Positions 1 through 6,076 of a stretch of 14,441 nucleotides of DNA are shown piece by piece; within the stretch, counting starts at the first letter, position 1; each line of letters opens with the position of its first letter. The DNA lies in contig JAUVFY010000016.1 of the NCBI GenBank assembly GCA_030594025.1, positions 1 through 14,441 of the forward strand, written 5' to 3'. Source of the DNA: Deltaproteobacteria bacterium. GTDB lineage: Bacteria; Desulfobacterota; GWC2-55-46; JAUVFY01. The notes beneath the pieces are model-generated. The model was not told where the DNA came from. It did not search any database and was given only the letters and a program-made list of their open reading frames with translations. Position numbers and translations under genes: made by a program.

Positions 1-206
1 ACAAGAGTGTCTATGTCGCGGACTTCTATAACCACAGGGTCCAGGTCTTTGACAGGAACGGAAGATACATTACATCCTTCGGCAAAATGGGGATAGGCTC
101 GGGGGAGTTCCGCGGCCCAACGGACGTGGCTGTAAGTAAAGACGGCTATATCTATGTTTCTGACTGGAAGAACCACAGGGTGCAGAAGTTCCGCATCACT
201 GATTGA
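1..206 (+). CDS. NHL-repeat protein, C-terminal fragment
   Basis: Only the last 67 codons are present; the gene enters from the left edge (first full codon at base 3) and stops at TGA 204-206. The translation holds two recognisable NHL-repeat strands, VYVADFYNHRVQVF and IYVSDWKNHRVQKF. Between them lies the usual 'FG..G.G.GEFRGPTDVAV' linker of a beta-propeller blade. NHL propellers are binding scaffolds, often in exported or envelope proteins; nothing in this fragment identifies a partner or an enzymatic domain. The last blade ends right at the stop, so no other domain follows. A separate promoter precedes the next gene, so the two need not be co-transcribed. The family call is secure and the specific role unknown. 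Confidence 0.85.
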   Translation, partial: KSVYVADFYNHRVQVFDRNGRYITSFGKMGIGSGEFRGPTDVAVSKDGYIYVSDWKNHRVQKFRITD

Positions 207-231
207 TTTACCCCGGACAAAACTGCGTATG

Positions 232-260
232 TTGACAACCCGGGATATAGGGGTTTTAAT
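232..260 (+). promoter_or_regulatory. sigma70-type promoter for the DUF3179 gene
   Basis: A perfect -35 TTGACA (232-237) is followed after exactly 17 bases by TTTAAT (255-260), a 5/6 match to TATAAT. It lies in the 117-base gap after the NHL-repeat gene and about 60 bases upstream of the DUF3179 start. The leader contains an imperfect inverted repeat (CTTTGATT at 277-284 against AATCAAAAG at 296-304). Assigned by sequence match only. Confidence 0.55.
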
Positions 261-323
261 TAGTTTAGAGAAAGGGCTTTGATTTGAATCCACACAATCA
301 AAAGTCTTTGGAAAGAGGTGGAC

Positions 324-1232
324 ATGAAGTCGACCGCACCGATAATGCTCATGCTCCTGGCCCTTTTTATCTCGGGCTTTGATTTTACAAAGCATTCCAT
401 CCCGGTTGACGAGATAATCTCCGGCGGCCCGCCAAAAGACGGCATACCGTCGCTTACGGAGCCCAAGTTCGTAACCGCCGAGAAGGCCAAATTCTTAAAG
501 GAAAAGGACAGGGTAATCGGGGTCGTATTTGACGGCCATGCCAAGGCCTACCCGATAAAGATACTGAACTGGCACGAGGCGGTAAACGACGTTACCGGCA
601 AGATAAAATTCCTGGTTACCTGGTGACCGCTTTCATATGCCGGTCAGGTCTATGACCGGGAGATAGGCGGTAAGCCCTATACATTCGGCATCTCGGGCCT
701 CCTGTACAAGGCCAACGTGCTTCTGTACGACAGGCAGACAGAGAGCCTTTGGTCCCAGATAAAAAGGGAGGCCGTTACGGGCCCCATGACCGGGACAAAG
801 ATTAAAACCCTCCCCTCAACTCTAACCACCTGGAAGAAGTGGAAGAAGCGCCATCCCGACACCCTTGTGCTTTCCACGGACACCGGCTACATAAGGGATT
901 ACTCGAGAGACCCTTACGAGTCCTACTACTCAAGTCCCTTCAGGTTCTTCGGGTTCAGGGGAAAGGTGGGCCCCGAGCTCCCTGAAAAGGAGCTCGTCCT
1001 CGGAGTGGATATAGGCGCGGAGAAAAAGGCCTACCCCTTGAGCGTTTTAAAGAAGATAAAAACCCCCTTTGAGGACACGATTTCGGGCCAGAAGATTACA
1101 ATCCACTTCGACAGCGACACAGAGGAGGCCTTTGCCACGGACAAGGAAAAAAACAGGGTCCCGGGGGTGCTAACTTACTGGTACGTGTGGAACGCCTTCC
1201 ACCCGGATACGACCGTGTTCAAGGGCGAGTAG
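324..1232 (+). CDS. DUF3179 domain protein, predicted selenoprotein (UGA 624-626 read as Sec)
   Basis: The frame runs 303 codons to TAG 1230-1232 with one in-frame TGA at 624-626 (residue 101). Both halves match DUF3179: the N-terminal half ends NWHEAVNDVTGKIKFLVTW, and the second half gives PLSYAGQVYDRE, FGISGLLYKANVLLYDRQTESLW and a C-terminal YWYVWNAFHPDT. As I recall the family, the segment reads V-T-Y-C-P-L-C/T; here it reads V-T-W-U-P-L-S, so UGA sits on the conserved Cys. A SECIS-like hairpin follows at the right distance. No Cys codon occurs elsewhere. Codon use and motifs stay intact after the UGA, arguing against decay. Start: ATG 324 sits 5 bases after GAGG (315-318); GTG 318 in the same frame overlaps that ribosome site and is less likely. 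The N-terminus (MKSTAPIMLMLLALFISGF) looks like a signal or anchor. Biochemical function is unknown; a thiol/selenol redox role is inference. The 3' end converges on the radical SAM gene. Confidence 0.85.
624..670 (+). promoter_or_regulatory. bacterial SECIS element with its UGA codon
   Basis: Directly after the UGA (624-626) lies a perfect 7-bp stem, CCGGTCA (640-646) with TGACCGG (653-659). It closes a 6-base loop GGUCUA (647-652) that starts 21 bases after the UGA. A lower helix is possible between CCGC 627-630 and GCGG 667-670, leaving an internal loop. The GGUCU loop is the one I recall for the E. coli fdhF SECIS, which SelB recognises. The 5' arm can alternatively pair with the UGA itself (TGACCG 624-629 with CGGTCA 641-646), a competing fold. 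The hairpin lies inside coding sequence, as expected for bacterial SECIS. Confidence 0.8.
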
Positions 1233-1258
1233 ACGGGCGCTTTGAAAGAAGAAACGTA

Positions 1259-1279
1259 AGGCACGTAAGCTTTGTGCCT
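1259..1279 (-). terminator. hairpin between convergent genes, probable terminator for the radical SAM gene
   Basis: AGGCACG (1259-1265) pairs with TGTGCCT (1273-1279), 7 bp including one G-U, around a 7-base loop. It begins just beyond the radical SAM stop codon at 1281. Read on the minus strand it is followed by a T-rich stretch (TTACGTTTCTTCTTT); on the plus strand it is followed by A-rich sequence, so it suits the minus strand better. The U-run is broken, hence modest confidence. Confidence 0.4.
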
Positions 1280-1280
1280 C

Positions 1281-2090
1281 TTAAAAATCCTTATCAACGA
1301 TTTGCCTTAATGAAGGGTGATAGGGGCCCGCGACGATACTCTCCTCGAGTTCTTTCGTGGGCTGGAGCCCCATCCTTATAACAGGTATTCCGGAGTCATT
1401 GAAAATTCCGTAGACCTCCCTCAAGACATCCACCATCTCCTCGAGCGCCCACGGAGCATACTCCCCCCTGAGGTACCTCCCGTGTAGCGGCGTGTCCCCT
1501 ACGACAAGGGTAGGATATACACGCACGAAGTCTGGCCGGAGCTCCGAAGCTCTCCTGGTGGTCTCAATGATTGTAGCGCGGGTATCGCCGGGAAGACCGG
1601 GCATTATCTGGAGCCCCACTTTAAAACCCTCACCCTTTAGAAGCTTAACGGCCCTTACGGTAGCCATCGAGTCGTGACCCCTTCCGGAAAGTTTGAGTAC
1701 CTCATCTTTCATCGACTGGACCCCGAGCTCAACGGTCTCTACCCCGTAGCGGCTCAAAAGGTGAAGGGTTTCCCTCGAGATGTAATCAGGCCTCGTGGAA
1801 AGCCGGAGTGCGTGGATTGTTTTATTTAGTACGAACTCGTAAGCGGTTTCGAGGTAGTCTCTCTGTAAGGCCTCGGGAAGTCCGGTAAAATTCCCGCCGT
1901 AGAAGGCTACCTCGCGCCTTCCCGGGCCATTCCATGTCGAGAGGTAGCTACGGACCGTCTCACTTACGTCCCCGGGCGAAGGCAACCGGTACCCGCCTGT
2001 TATCGCGGCCTGGTTACAGAAGACACAGCGGTGGGGGCACCCAGCGAAGGGGATGAAGATGGGAATAATTAATTGCTTTTTCCTTGCCAT
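1281..2090 (-). CDS. radical SAM protein, Elp3-like family, short C-terminus
   Basis: This is a 269-residue protein. The N-terminus IPIFIPFAGCPHRCVFC carries the radical SAM motif C18-x3-C22-x2-C25, which binds the [4Fe-4S] cluster that cleaves SAM. It is followed by FYGGNFTGL, the R-x-S-T-R-P-D-Y segment, ELGVQSM and GLQIMPGLPG, all typical of the Elp3-like radical SAM core (radical SAM domain only, no GNAT domain). ATG 2090 is chosen; a TTG at 2129 in the same frame would add 13 unlike residues. No strong ribosome site is visible, but a small inverted repeat (AATAAC/GTTATT, 2096-2114) lies just upstream. The family is often encoded beside rnc, as here, although a small AT-rich gene intervenes. 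The protein stops right after GPYHPSLRQIVDKDF, where relatives I recall continue for several dozen residues, so it may be truncated. Substrate unknown. Confidence 0.8.
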   Translation of the reverse strand: MARKKQLIIPIFIPFAGCPHRCVFCNQAAITGGYRLPSPGDVSETVRSYLSTWNGPGRREVAFYGGNFTGLPEALQRDYLETAYEFVLNKTIHALRLSTRPDYISRETLHLLSRYGVETVELGVQSMKDEVLKLSGRGHDSMATVRAVKLLKGEGFKVGLQIMPGLPGDTRATIIETTRRASELRPDFVRVYPTLVVGDTPLHGRYLRGEYAPWALEEMVDVLREVYGIFNDSGIPVIRMGLQPTKELEESIVAGPYHPSLRQIVDKDF

Positions 2091-2128
2091 CTTTAAATAA
2101 CCCCGAACGTTATTGTAGTGCCAAAACA

Positions 2129-2155
2129 AATTATAAAAAAAAGTCTTTTATAATT
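2129..2155 (-). terminator. A/T-only hairpin at the 3' end of the small membrane gene
   Basis: A perfect 10-bp inverted repeat, AATTATAAAA (2129-2138) and TTTTATAATT (2146-2155), surrounds a 7-base loop. It overlaps the TAA stop (2131-2133) of the small gene. On the minus strand the loop and 3' arm form an unbroken run of eight T. With an all-A/T stem it would be a weak terminator; it could instead mark the end of an inserted segment. Confidence 0.35.
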
Positions 2156-2358
2156 ATCCATCCCCCAAATATTATGAAAAAAATCGCAGCAATCTTCCAA
2201 CCAATTTTCATTAGTTTGATTTCAAAGGCTGAAAATTCTCTAAGAGGCCAAGTTTCAATTAACATATTGACCCATTTATATGATCTTATAAAAATGAGTA
2301 GTCCCAGAAGAATAAAAAAGAAACCTACCAACACGCCCCCATAATTTATTGTCTGCAT
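2131..2358 (-). CDS. small two-helix membrane protein, unknown function
   Basis: This 75-residue hypothetical protein starts at ATG 2358 (MQTINYGG). Two hydrophobic helices are clear: GVLVGFFFILLGLLIFI near residues 8-25 and IGWKIAAIFFIIFGGWIII near residues 52-70. They flank a polar, partly amphipathic loop (WPLREFSAFEIKLMK). An upstream in-frame extension reaching into the rnc end would add a non-hydrophobic, frame-shadow sequence and is rejected. The ribosome site is weak (AGGCG about 10 bases upstream). The segment is visibly more AT-rich than any neighbour, uses A/T-ending codons and sits between rnc and its usual radical SAM partner, so it is probably a later arrival. I recognise no family. 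That it is a real gene is supported by the clean two-helix pattern, not by homology. Confidence 0.55.
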   Translation of the reverse strand: MQTINYGGVLVGFFFILLGLLIFIRSYKWVNMLIETWPLREFSAFEIKLMKIGWKIAAIFFIIFGGWIIIKDFFL

Positions 2359-2402
2359 TTTATTAACGCCTAACCACACTTTGGTGTGCTGGAACCGAAT
2401 TA

Positions 2403-3107
2403 TCAGCTCCGTGACTTCAGCTTCTCCAGCGCCTCGCATGCGGCGAGCTGCTCGGCGTCCTTTTTTCTCATCGCACGCCCCTTGCCCATGACCTTGCCCG
2501 CAACGACCGCCTCCACATAAAAGACCTTTTTGTGTGCTGGTCCTTCCTCTTTTACCACCCTGTACGTGGGTGTCTTCTTATAGAGCCTCTGCGTGAGTTC
2601 CTGAAGTTCCGGCTTGTAATCGAAGTGTCCCGGTTTGGACACATAGGTCTCTATAGTGAGCGAGAATAGCTCCTCGGCAAAGGAATATACGGTCCTGAAG
2701 CCACGGTCGAGGTATATGGCGGCGATCAAGGCCTCAAAGGTATCCGCAAGTATGGCGGGGTTGTCCATCCCCCCTGACCTTCTCTCCCCCTTTCCCATAA
2801 GCAGGAGCTCTCCAAGGCCGAGGTCCTTTGAGAGAAGAGCGAGGGCGCGCCTGTTTATGAGCCTTGCCCTGAGTTTTGTAAGCTCCCCCTCCACCATTTC
2901 AGGGAACTTTTTGAAGAGTATATGGCTTATTGCAGTGGAAAGGACGCTGTCACCGAGGAACTCGAGCCTCTCGTTACACTCGAGCCCCCTGCCGCCCCTT
3001 TCGTTAAGATAGGAGCGGTGAACAAAGGCCATCTCAAGAAACGCGTCGTCCTTGAAAGAAAAGGGCAGACCTTCCTTGAACCTTTTTAAAGCATCTTTTC
3101 TCTTCAT
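2403..3107 (-). CDS. rnc: ribonuclease III
   Basis: This 234-residue protein has the usual RNase III length and two-domain layout. RNase III cuts double-stranded RNA and processes rRNA precursors. The signature NERLEFLGDSVL lies at residues 45-56, with the acidic catalytic residues of that helix. The second acidic site is in ILADTFEALIAAIYLDRGF. The C-terminal dsRNA-binding domain starts near FDYKPELQELTQ and ends EQLAACEALEKLKSRS, with the basic GKGRAMRKKDAEQ face. The start is ATG 3107, overlapping the mtaB stop by four bases (ATGA), so translation is likely coupled. A longer in-frame reading up to 3356 only shadows mtaB. The gene is followed by the small AT-rich gene and not directly by the radical SAM gene. 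Confidence 0.96.
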   Translation of the reverse strand: MKRKDALKRFKEGLPFSFKDDAFLEMAFVHRSYLNERGGRGLECNERLEFLGDSVLSTAISHILFKKFPEMVEGELTKLRARLINRRALALLSKDLGLGELLLMGKGERRSGGMDNPAILADTFEALIAAIYLDRGFRTVYSFAEELFSLTIETYVSKPGHFDYKPELQELTQRLYKKTPTYRVVKEEGPAHKKVFYVEAVVAGKVMGKGRAMRKKDAEQLAACEALEKLKSRS

Positions 3108-4420
3108 GACAGTAAATGACCCACCATGCCCGAGCTGGAAAAATCTGTCAGGCGTACCTCGAGCTCCCCGGAAGCCCGGCTGTAGCTGGCCTGTGCGTCT
3201 TCTATCAATACCGGAATATAGTTCCTCGTCCTCCCCTTTAACATGCCTGTTTCCCTGTCCCTCTTGCCTTCGATAAGGACCTGAGACGTGCAGCCCATAA
3301 AACTCCTGTAAAAATCCTCCCTCTTGAGCCCGTCCAGCCCCTTTAACCGGTTGCACCTCATTTTAACGGTTTTACTTTTCACCTGGTCCGGGTATTCGGC
3401 CGCGGGGGTGCCCCTCCGCTTTGAATAGGGGAAGACGTGCAGGTAAGATACGGGCAGATCCCTTATAAGTGAAAAAGTGTTTTCGAACTCCCCGGGGCCC
3501 TCCCCCGGAAAGCCCGCTATCACGTCCGCGCCTATTGATACCCCGGGAATATTTTTTATTAGCCTTTCGACCCTCTCCGTGAAGAACTCCCTCGTATAGG
3601 GCCTCCTCATCCTCTTAAGTATAAGGTTGTCCCCGCTCTGGAGCGGTAGATGCAGGTGGTTGCAGACGGTCCTTGCACCCTTTAAGACCTCTATCACCTC
3701 ATCGGTAACCTCGTCGGGGTCGATGGAGCTGATTCTAAAGCGGCACGGGTAAGACCTTTTCTCAACCTCCTTTAAAAGGTGAGTTAAGCTCGTCCGGGGG
3801 GTTAAATCCACCCCATATGCACCGAGGTGTATGCCCGTGAAGACTATCTCTTTAAAACCCTTATTAACGAGCACTTCTATCTCTTTTAATACCTCAATGG
3901 TGGGCAGGCTCTTGGAGCTGCCCCTGGCCAGGGGAACTATGCAGAAGGTGCACCTGCGGTTGCACCCATCCTGGAGCTTTAGATTCACACGGGTCCTGTC
4001 GTAACCGTTCGAGGCCCTCAAAGAAAGGGGGGTTCCCACCTCAAAAGGGCCGACTACCTTCTCAGGGCCCTCTTTTCGCCTCCCCTTTCTGATGTACTCG
4101 ATTATCCTCGTCTTTTCGGGGTTTCCCAGTACATAGTCCACACCCTTTACCCCTGCGACCTCGTCCGGGTAGACCTGTGCATAGCAGCCCGTAACGATAA
4201 TCACGGCGTCGGGGTTCGCCCTCAGTGCCCTCCTTATCTGCTGGCGGGACTGGCTGTCCGTTTTTGCGGTAACCGTGCAGGTGTTAATCACGTACGCGTC
4301 CGCAGGGCCGGGAAAGGGCACAGTTTCGAACCGCTCCTCCCGGAGCATCTGCCCGAGGGCCGTTGAATCGTACTGGTTGGACCTGCAGCCGAGTGTTGTT
4401 ATTGAGACCTTGTTCGCCAT
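3104..4420 (-). CDS. mtaB: tRNA (N6-threonylcarbamoyladenosine-2-methylthio)transferase MtaB
   Basis: This 438-residue protein of the MiaB/MtaB methylthiotransferase family converts t6A37 to ms2t6A37 in tRNAs reading ANN codons. The N-terminal UPF0004 domain has its three cluster cysteines, C12 (TLGCRSNQ), C48 (INTCTVT) and C79 (TGCYAQ). The radical SAM motif is C153-x3-C157-x2-C160 in LQDGCNRRCTFC. The motifs TGIHLGAYG, RISSIDPDEV, HLPLQSGDN and GADVIAGFPGE follow in order. The C-terminal part (about 370-438) fits a TRAM RNA-binding domain. The 'TLGCRSNQYDS' opening and overall layout favour MtaB over MiaB or RimO. It starts 31 bases after the mnmA stop and overlaps rnc by ATGA. It needs two [4Fe-4S] clusters, consistent with the nearby isc genes. 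Confidence 0.93.
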   Translation of the reverse strand: MANKVSITTLGCRSNQYDSTALGQMLREERFETVPFPGPADAYVINTCTVTAKTDSQSRQQIRRALRANPDAVIIVTGCYAQVYPDEVAGVKGVDYVLGNPEKTRIIEYIRKGRRKEGPEKVVGPFEVGTPLSLRASNGYDRTRVNLKLQDGCNRRCTFCIVPLARGSSKSLPTIEVLKEIEVLVNKGFKEIVFTGIHLGAYGVDLTPRTSLTHLLKEVEKRSYPCRFRISSIDPDEVTDEVIEVLKGARTVCNHLHLPLQSGDNLILKRMRRPYTREFFTERVERLIKNIPGVSIGADVIAGFPGEGPGEFENTFSLIRDLPVSYLHVFPYSKRRGTPAAEYPDQVKSKTVKMRCNRLKGLDGLKREDFYRSFMGCTSQVLIEGKRDRETGMLKGRTRNYIPVLIEDAQASYSRASGELEVRLTDFSSSGMVGHLLS

Positions 4421-4451
4421 CTTTCTTGAAGAAAAAATTTTTATAAACGGG

Positions 4452-5567
4452 TCATTGACCCACGTTTCCCTTAATAGCCCTCTCTATCCAGCCGCCTCCG
4501 AGGACCACGTCACCGCGATAAAGTACAACCGCCTGCCCCGGCGTTACTGCCTTCTGCGGGGTGGAAAACGTAACGCGCACCTTTCCTTCTTCCGCCAGTA
4601 TGACCTCTGAGGCAACCCCCGGATGCCTGTAACGGATCTTCGCTGTAACCTTCTCCCCCTCACGGGGCACATCGCCTATCCAGTTGAATTCCCGTGCCTC
4701 AAGCCCGCTGGTTAAAAGCTCCTCCTCAGGGCCGACTATGAGCCTGTTGGCTTCCATGTCCATCGCGAGGACGTACCGGGGGCCGCCGGCCCCTCCTATG
4801 TTAAGGCCCCTTCTCTGGCCTACGGTATATCTGAAAAGCCCCCTGTGCGAGCCGAGGACGTTGCCGTATCTGTCGATAATCTCCCCTTCCCTCTGGCCGG
4901 CCCTTGCGCTGACGAACTCGGGGTAACCATCGCCGTCCACGAAACATATCTCCTGGCTCTCCTTTTTCTCTGCGGTTCTGAGCCCGAACCTCCTTGCGTG
5001 TTCTCTCACCTCGGTTTTCGTAAGAGGGCCGAGGGGGAATATGACCTTTTCGAGCTGAGCGGGTGTCATGGTAAAAAGAAAATACGACTGGTCCTTTTCC
5101 GGGTCGACCCCTTTAAAGAGTTTTAATCCGTCAGACTCATCCCTTTCAATTCTCGCATAGTGGCCAGTAGCAAGGTAGCGGGCGTCGAGCTCAAGTGCTC
5201 TTTTCAGGAGCACCTCGAACTTGAGGACCTGGTTGCATTTTACGCAGGGATTAGGGGTTTCGCCCCTGGTGTAGCTTTCTACGAAGTAGTCCACAACCTC
5301 CCTTGAGAAGGGCTCCTCGAAGTTTACAACATAGAAGGGTATCCCAAGTGTGTCGGCAACCCTCCTCGCGTCATGGATGTCTTCGAGCGAGCAGCAGCTT
5401 CCCGGGGTCGAAGCCCCGGCGTCCTCTTCCGACGAGTTATCCCAGAGCTGCATGGATATGCCCACCACCTCGAAGCCCTGCTCCTTAAGGAGCGCGGCGG
5501 CTACCGAGGAATCTACACCTCCGCTCATTGCAACCACAACCCTTCTGTTATTTACGGTGTTTCCCAT
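4452..5567 (-). CDS. mnmA: tRNA-specific 2-thiouridylase MnmA
   Basis: This 371-residue enzyme makes s2U34 in tRNA-Lys, -Glu and -Gln using ATP and sulfur passed from a cysteine desulfurase. The PP-loop AMSGGVDSS is at residues 13-21. The catalytic cysteine pair is C108 (ETPNPCVKCN) and C208 (KKESQEICFV), and the ATP-site ATGHYARI is at 133-140. The C-terminal beta-barrel part has YTVGQRRGLNI and the terminal G-Q-A-V-V-L-Y segment with VVLGGGWI. An SCC pair at residues 58-60 (GSCCSLED) is a feature I associate with many MnmA proteins. It lies downstream of iscS/iscU, the natural sulfur source, but a strong terminator separates them. How mnmA is transcribed (readthrough or own promoter) is not clear, since I see no convincing promoter after the hairpin. 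Confidence 0.95.
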   Translation of the reverse strand: MGNTVNNRRVVVAMSGGVDSSVAAALLKEQGFEVVGISMQLWDNSSEEDAGASTPGSCCSLEDIHDARRVADTLGIPFYVVNFEEPFSREVVDYFVESYTRGETPNPCVKCNQVLKFEVLLKRALELDARYLATGHYARIERDESDGLKLFKGVDPEKDQSYFLFTMTPAQLEKVIFPLGPLTKTEVREHARRFGLRTAEKKESQEICFVDGDGYPEFVSARAGQREGEIIDRYGNVLGSHRGLFRYTVGQRRGLNIGGAGGPRYVLAMDMEANRLIVGPEEELLTSGLEAREFNWIGDVPREGEKVTAKIRYRHPGVASEVILAEEGKVRVTFSTPQKAVTPGQAVVLYRGDVVLGGGWIERAIKGNVGQ

Positions 5568-5583
5568 CTTTTAAAAACCCATA

Positions 5584-5643
5584 TAAAAAAAGGCGGGAAG
5601 AGTCTCATTGACCAGTTTTATTTATAATTAAAACTCTCCCGCC
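5584..5643 (-). terminator. Rho-independent terminator after iscU
   Basis: On the minus strand GGCGGGAGAGT (5643-5633) pairs with ACTCTTCCCGCC (5603-5592), 11 bp with one unpaired base. It is followed directly by a run of seven T (5591-5585). The loop is unusually long, about 29 bases and A/T-rich. It sits in the 84-base gap between iscU and mnmA, so most isc transcripts should end here. The long loop leaves open a conditional (attenuator-like) role. Confidence 0.8.
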
Positions 5644-5651
5644 CTTTGAAA

Positions 5652-6023
5652 CTATTTAGATTCGTTTTTCTTGTAGTCCTCTATAGCCGAGTGAAGCGCG
5701 TCCGCCGCAAGGTTCGAGCAGTGCATCTTTACCGGCGGCAGCCCGTCCAGGGCCTCGGCCACGGTCGCGTTGGAGATCTTCTCGGCCTCGTCGAGGCTCT
5801 TACCCTTTACGAGCTCTGTGACCATTGAGCTTGTGGCTATCGCGGCCCCGCAGCCGAAGGTCTTGAACTTTACGTCCTTTATTATGTCGTCCTCGACCCT
5901 TATGGTGAGCTTCATTATATCGCCGCACTGAGGGTTACCCACGGTGCCCACGCCGTTCGCGTTCTCCACCTCCCCCACGTTCCTGGGGTTGGAAAAATGG
6001 TTCATCACCTTTTCACTGTACAT
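5652..6023 (-). CDS. iscU: Fe-S cluster assembly scaffold IscU/NifU-N type
   Basis: This 123-residue single-domain scaffold assembles [2Fe-2S]/[4Fe-4S] clusters from iron and IscS-derived persulfide. All ligands are present: C33 (NPQCGD) with D35, C58 (FGCGAA), and H101-C102 (KMHCSNLA). The start MYSEKVMNHFSNPRNVGEV is the classic NifU/IscU opening. ATG 6023 follows an AGGAG ribosome site 7 bases upstream. The LPPVK sequence (residues 95-99), which in IscU is the docking site for the HscA chaperone, is present, although no hscA/hscB lies in the window. Only the NifU N-terminal domain is present (no ferredoxin-like or Nfu domain). It follows iscS by 53 bases and precedes a terminator. Confidence 0.94.
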   Translation of the reverse strand: MYSEKVMNHFSNPRNVGEVENANGVGTVGNPQCGDIMKLTIRVEDDIIKDVKFKTFGCGAAIATSSMVTELVKGKSLDEAEKISNATVAEALDGLPPVKMHCSNLAADALHSAIEDYKKNESK

Positions 6024-6076
6024 CCCTTGCTCCTTTTTGCTTTAACGGGCTTTTTTGCTTAATTAAACCCTTATCA

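Noticed and set aside
374..396. Small hairpin GCTTTG/CAAAGC in the start of the DUF3179 gene, and a repeated GGGCTTTGATTT (274-285 and 375-386)
   Set aside because: Short and low in information; no function can be argued.
324..1232. DUF3179 gene as a pseudogene split by a nonsense mutation
   Set aside because: The UGA falls on the family Cys position, there is no other lesion or frameshift, and a SECIS-type hairpin lies at the correct distance.
2361..2402. Integron attC-like site (GCCTAAC next to a small hairpin and a small membrane ORF)
   Set aside because: Only one core-like heptamer is present. No matching GTTRRRY partner at a proper distance was found, and no integrase is visible.
3108..3356. 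N-terminal extension of RNase III
   Set aside because: It lies wholly inside mtaB in another frame, has no RNase III-like sequence, and the conserved protein begins at the ATG overlapping the mtaB stop.
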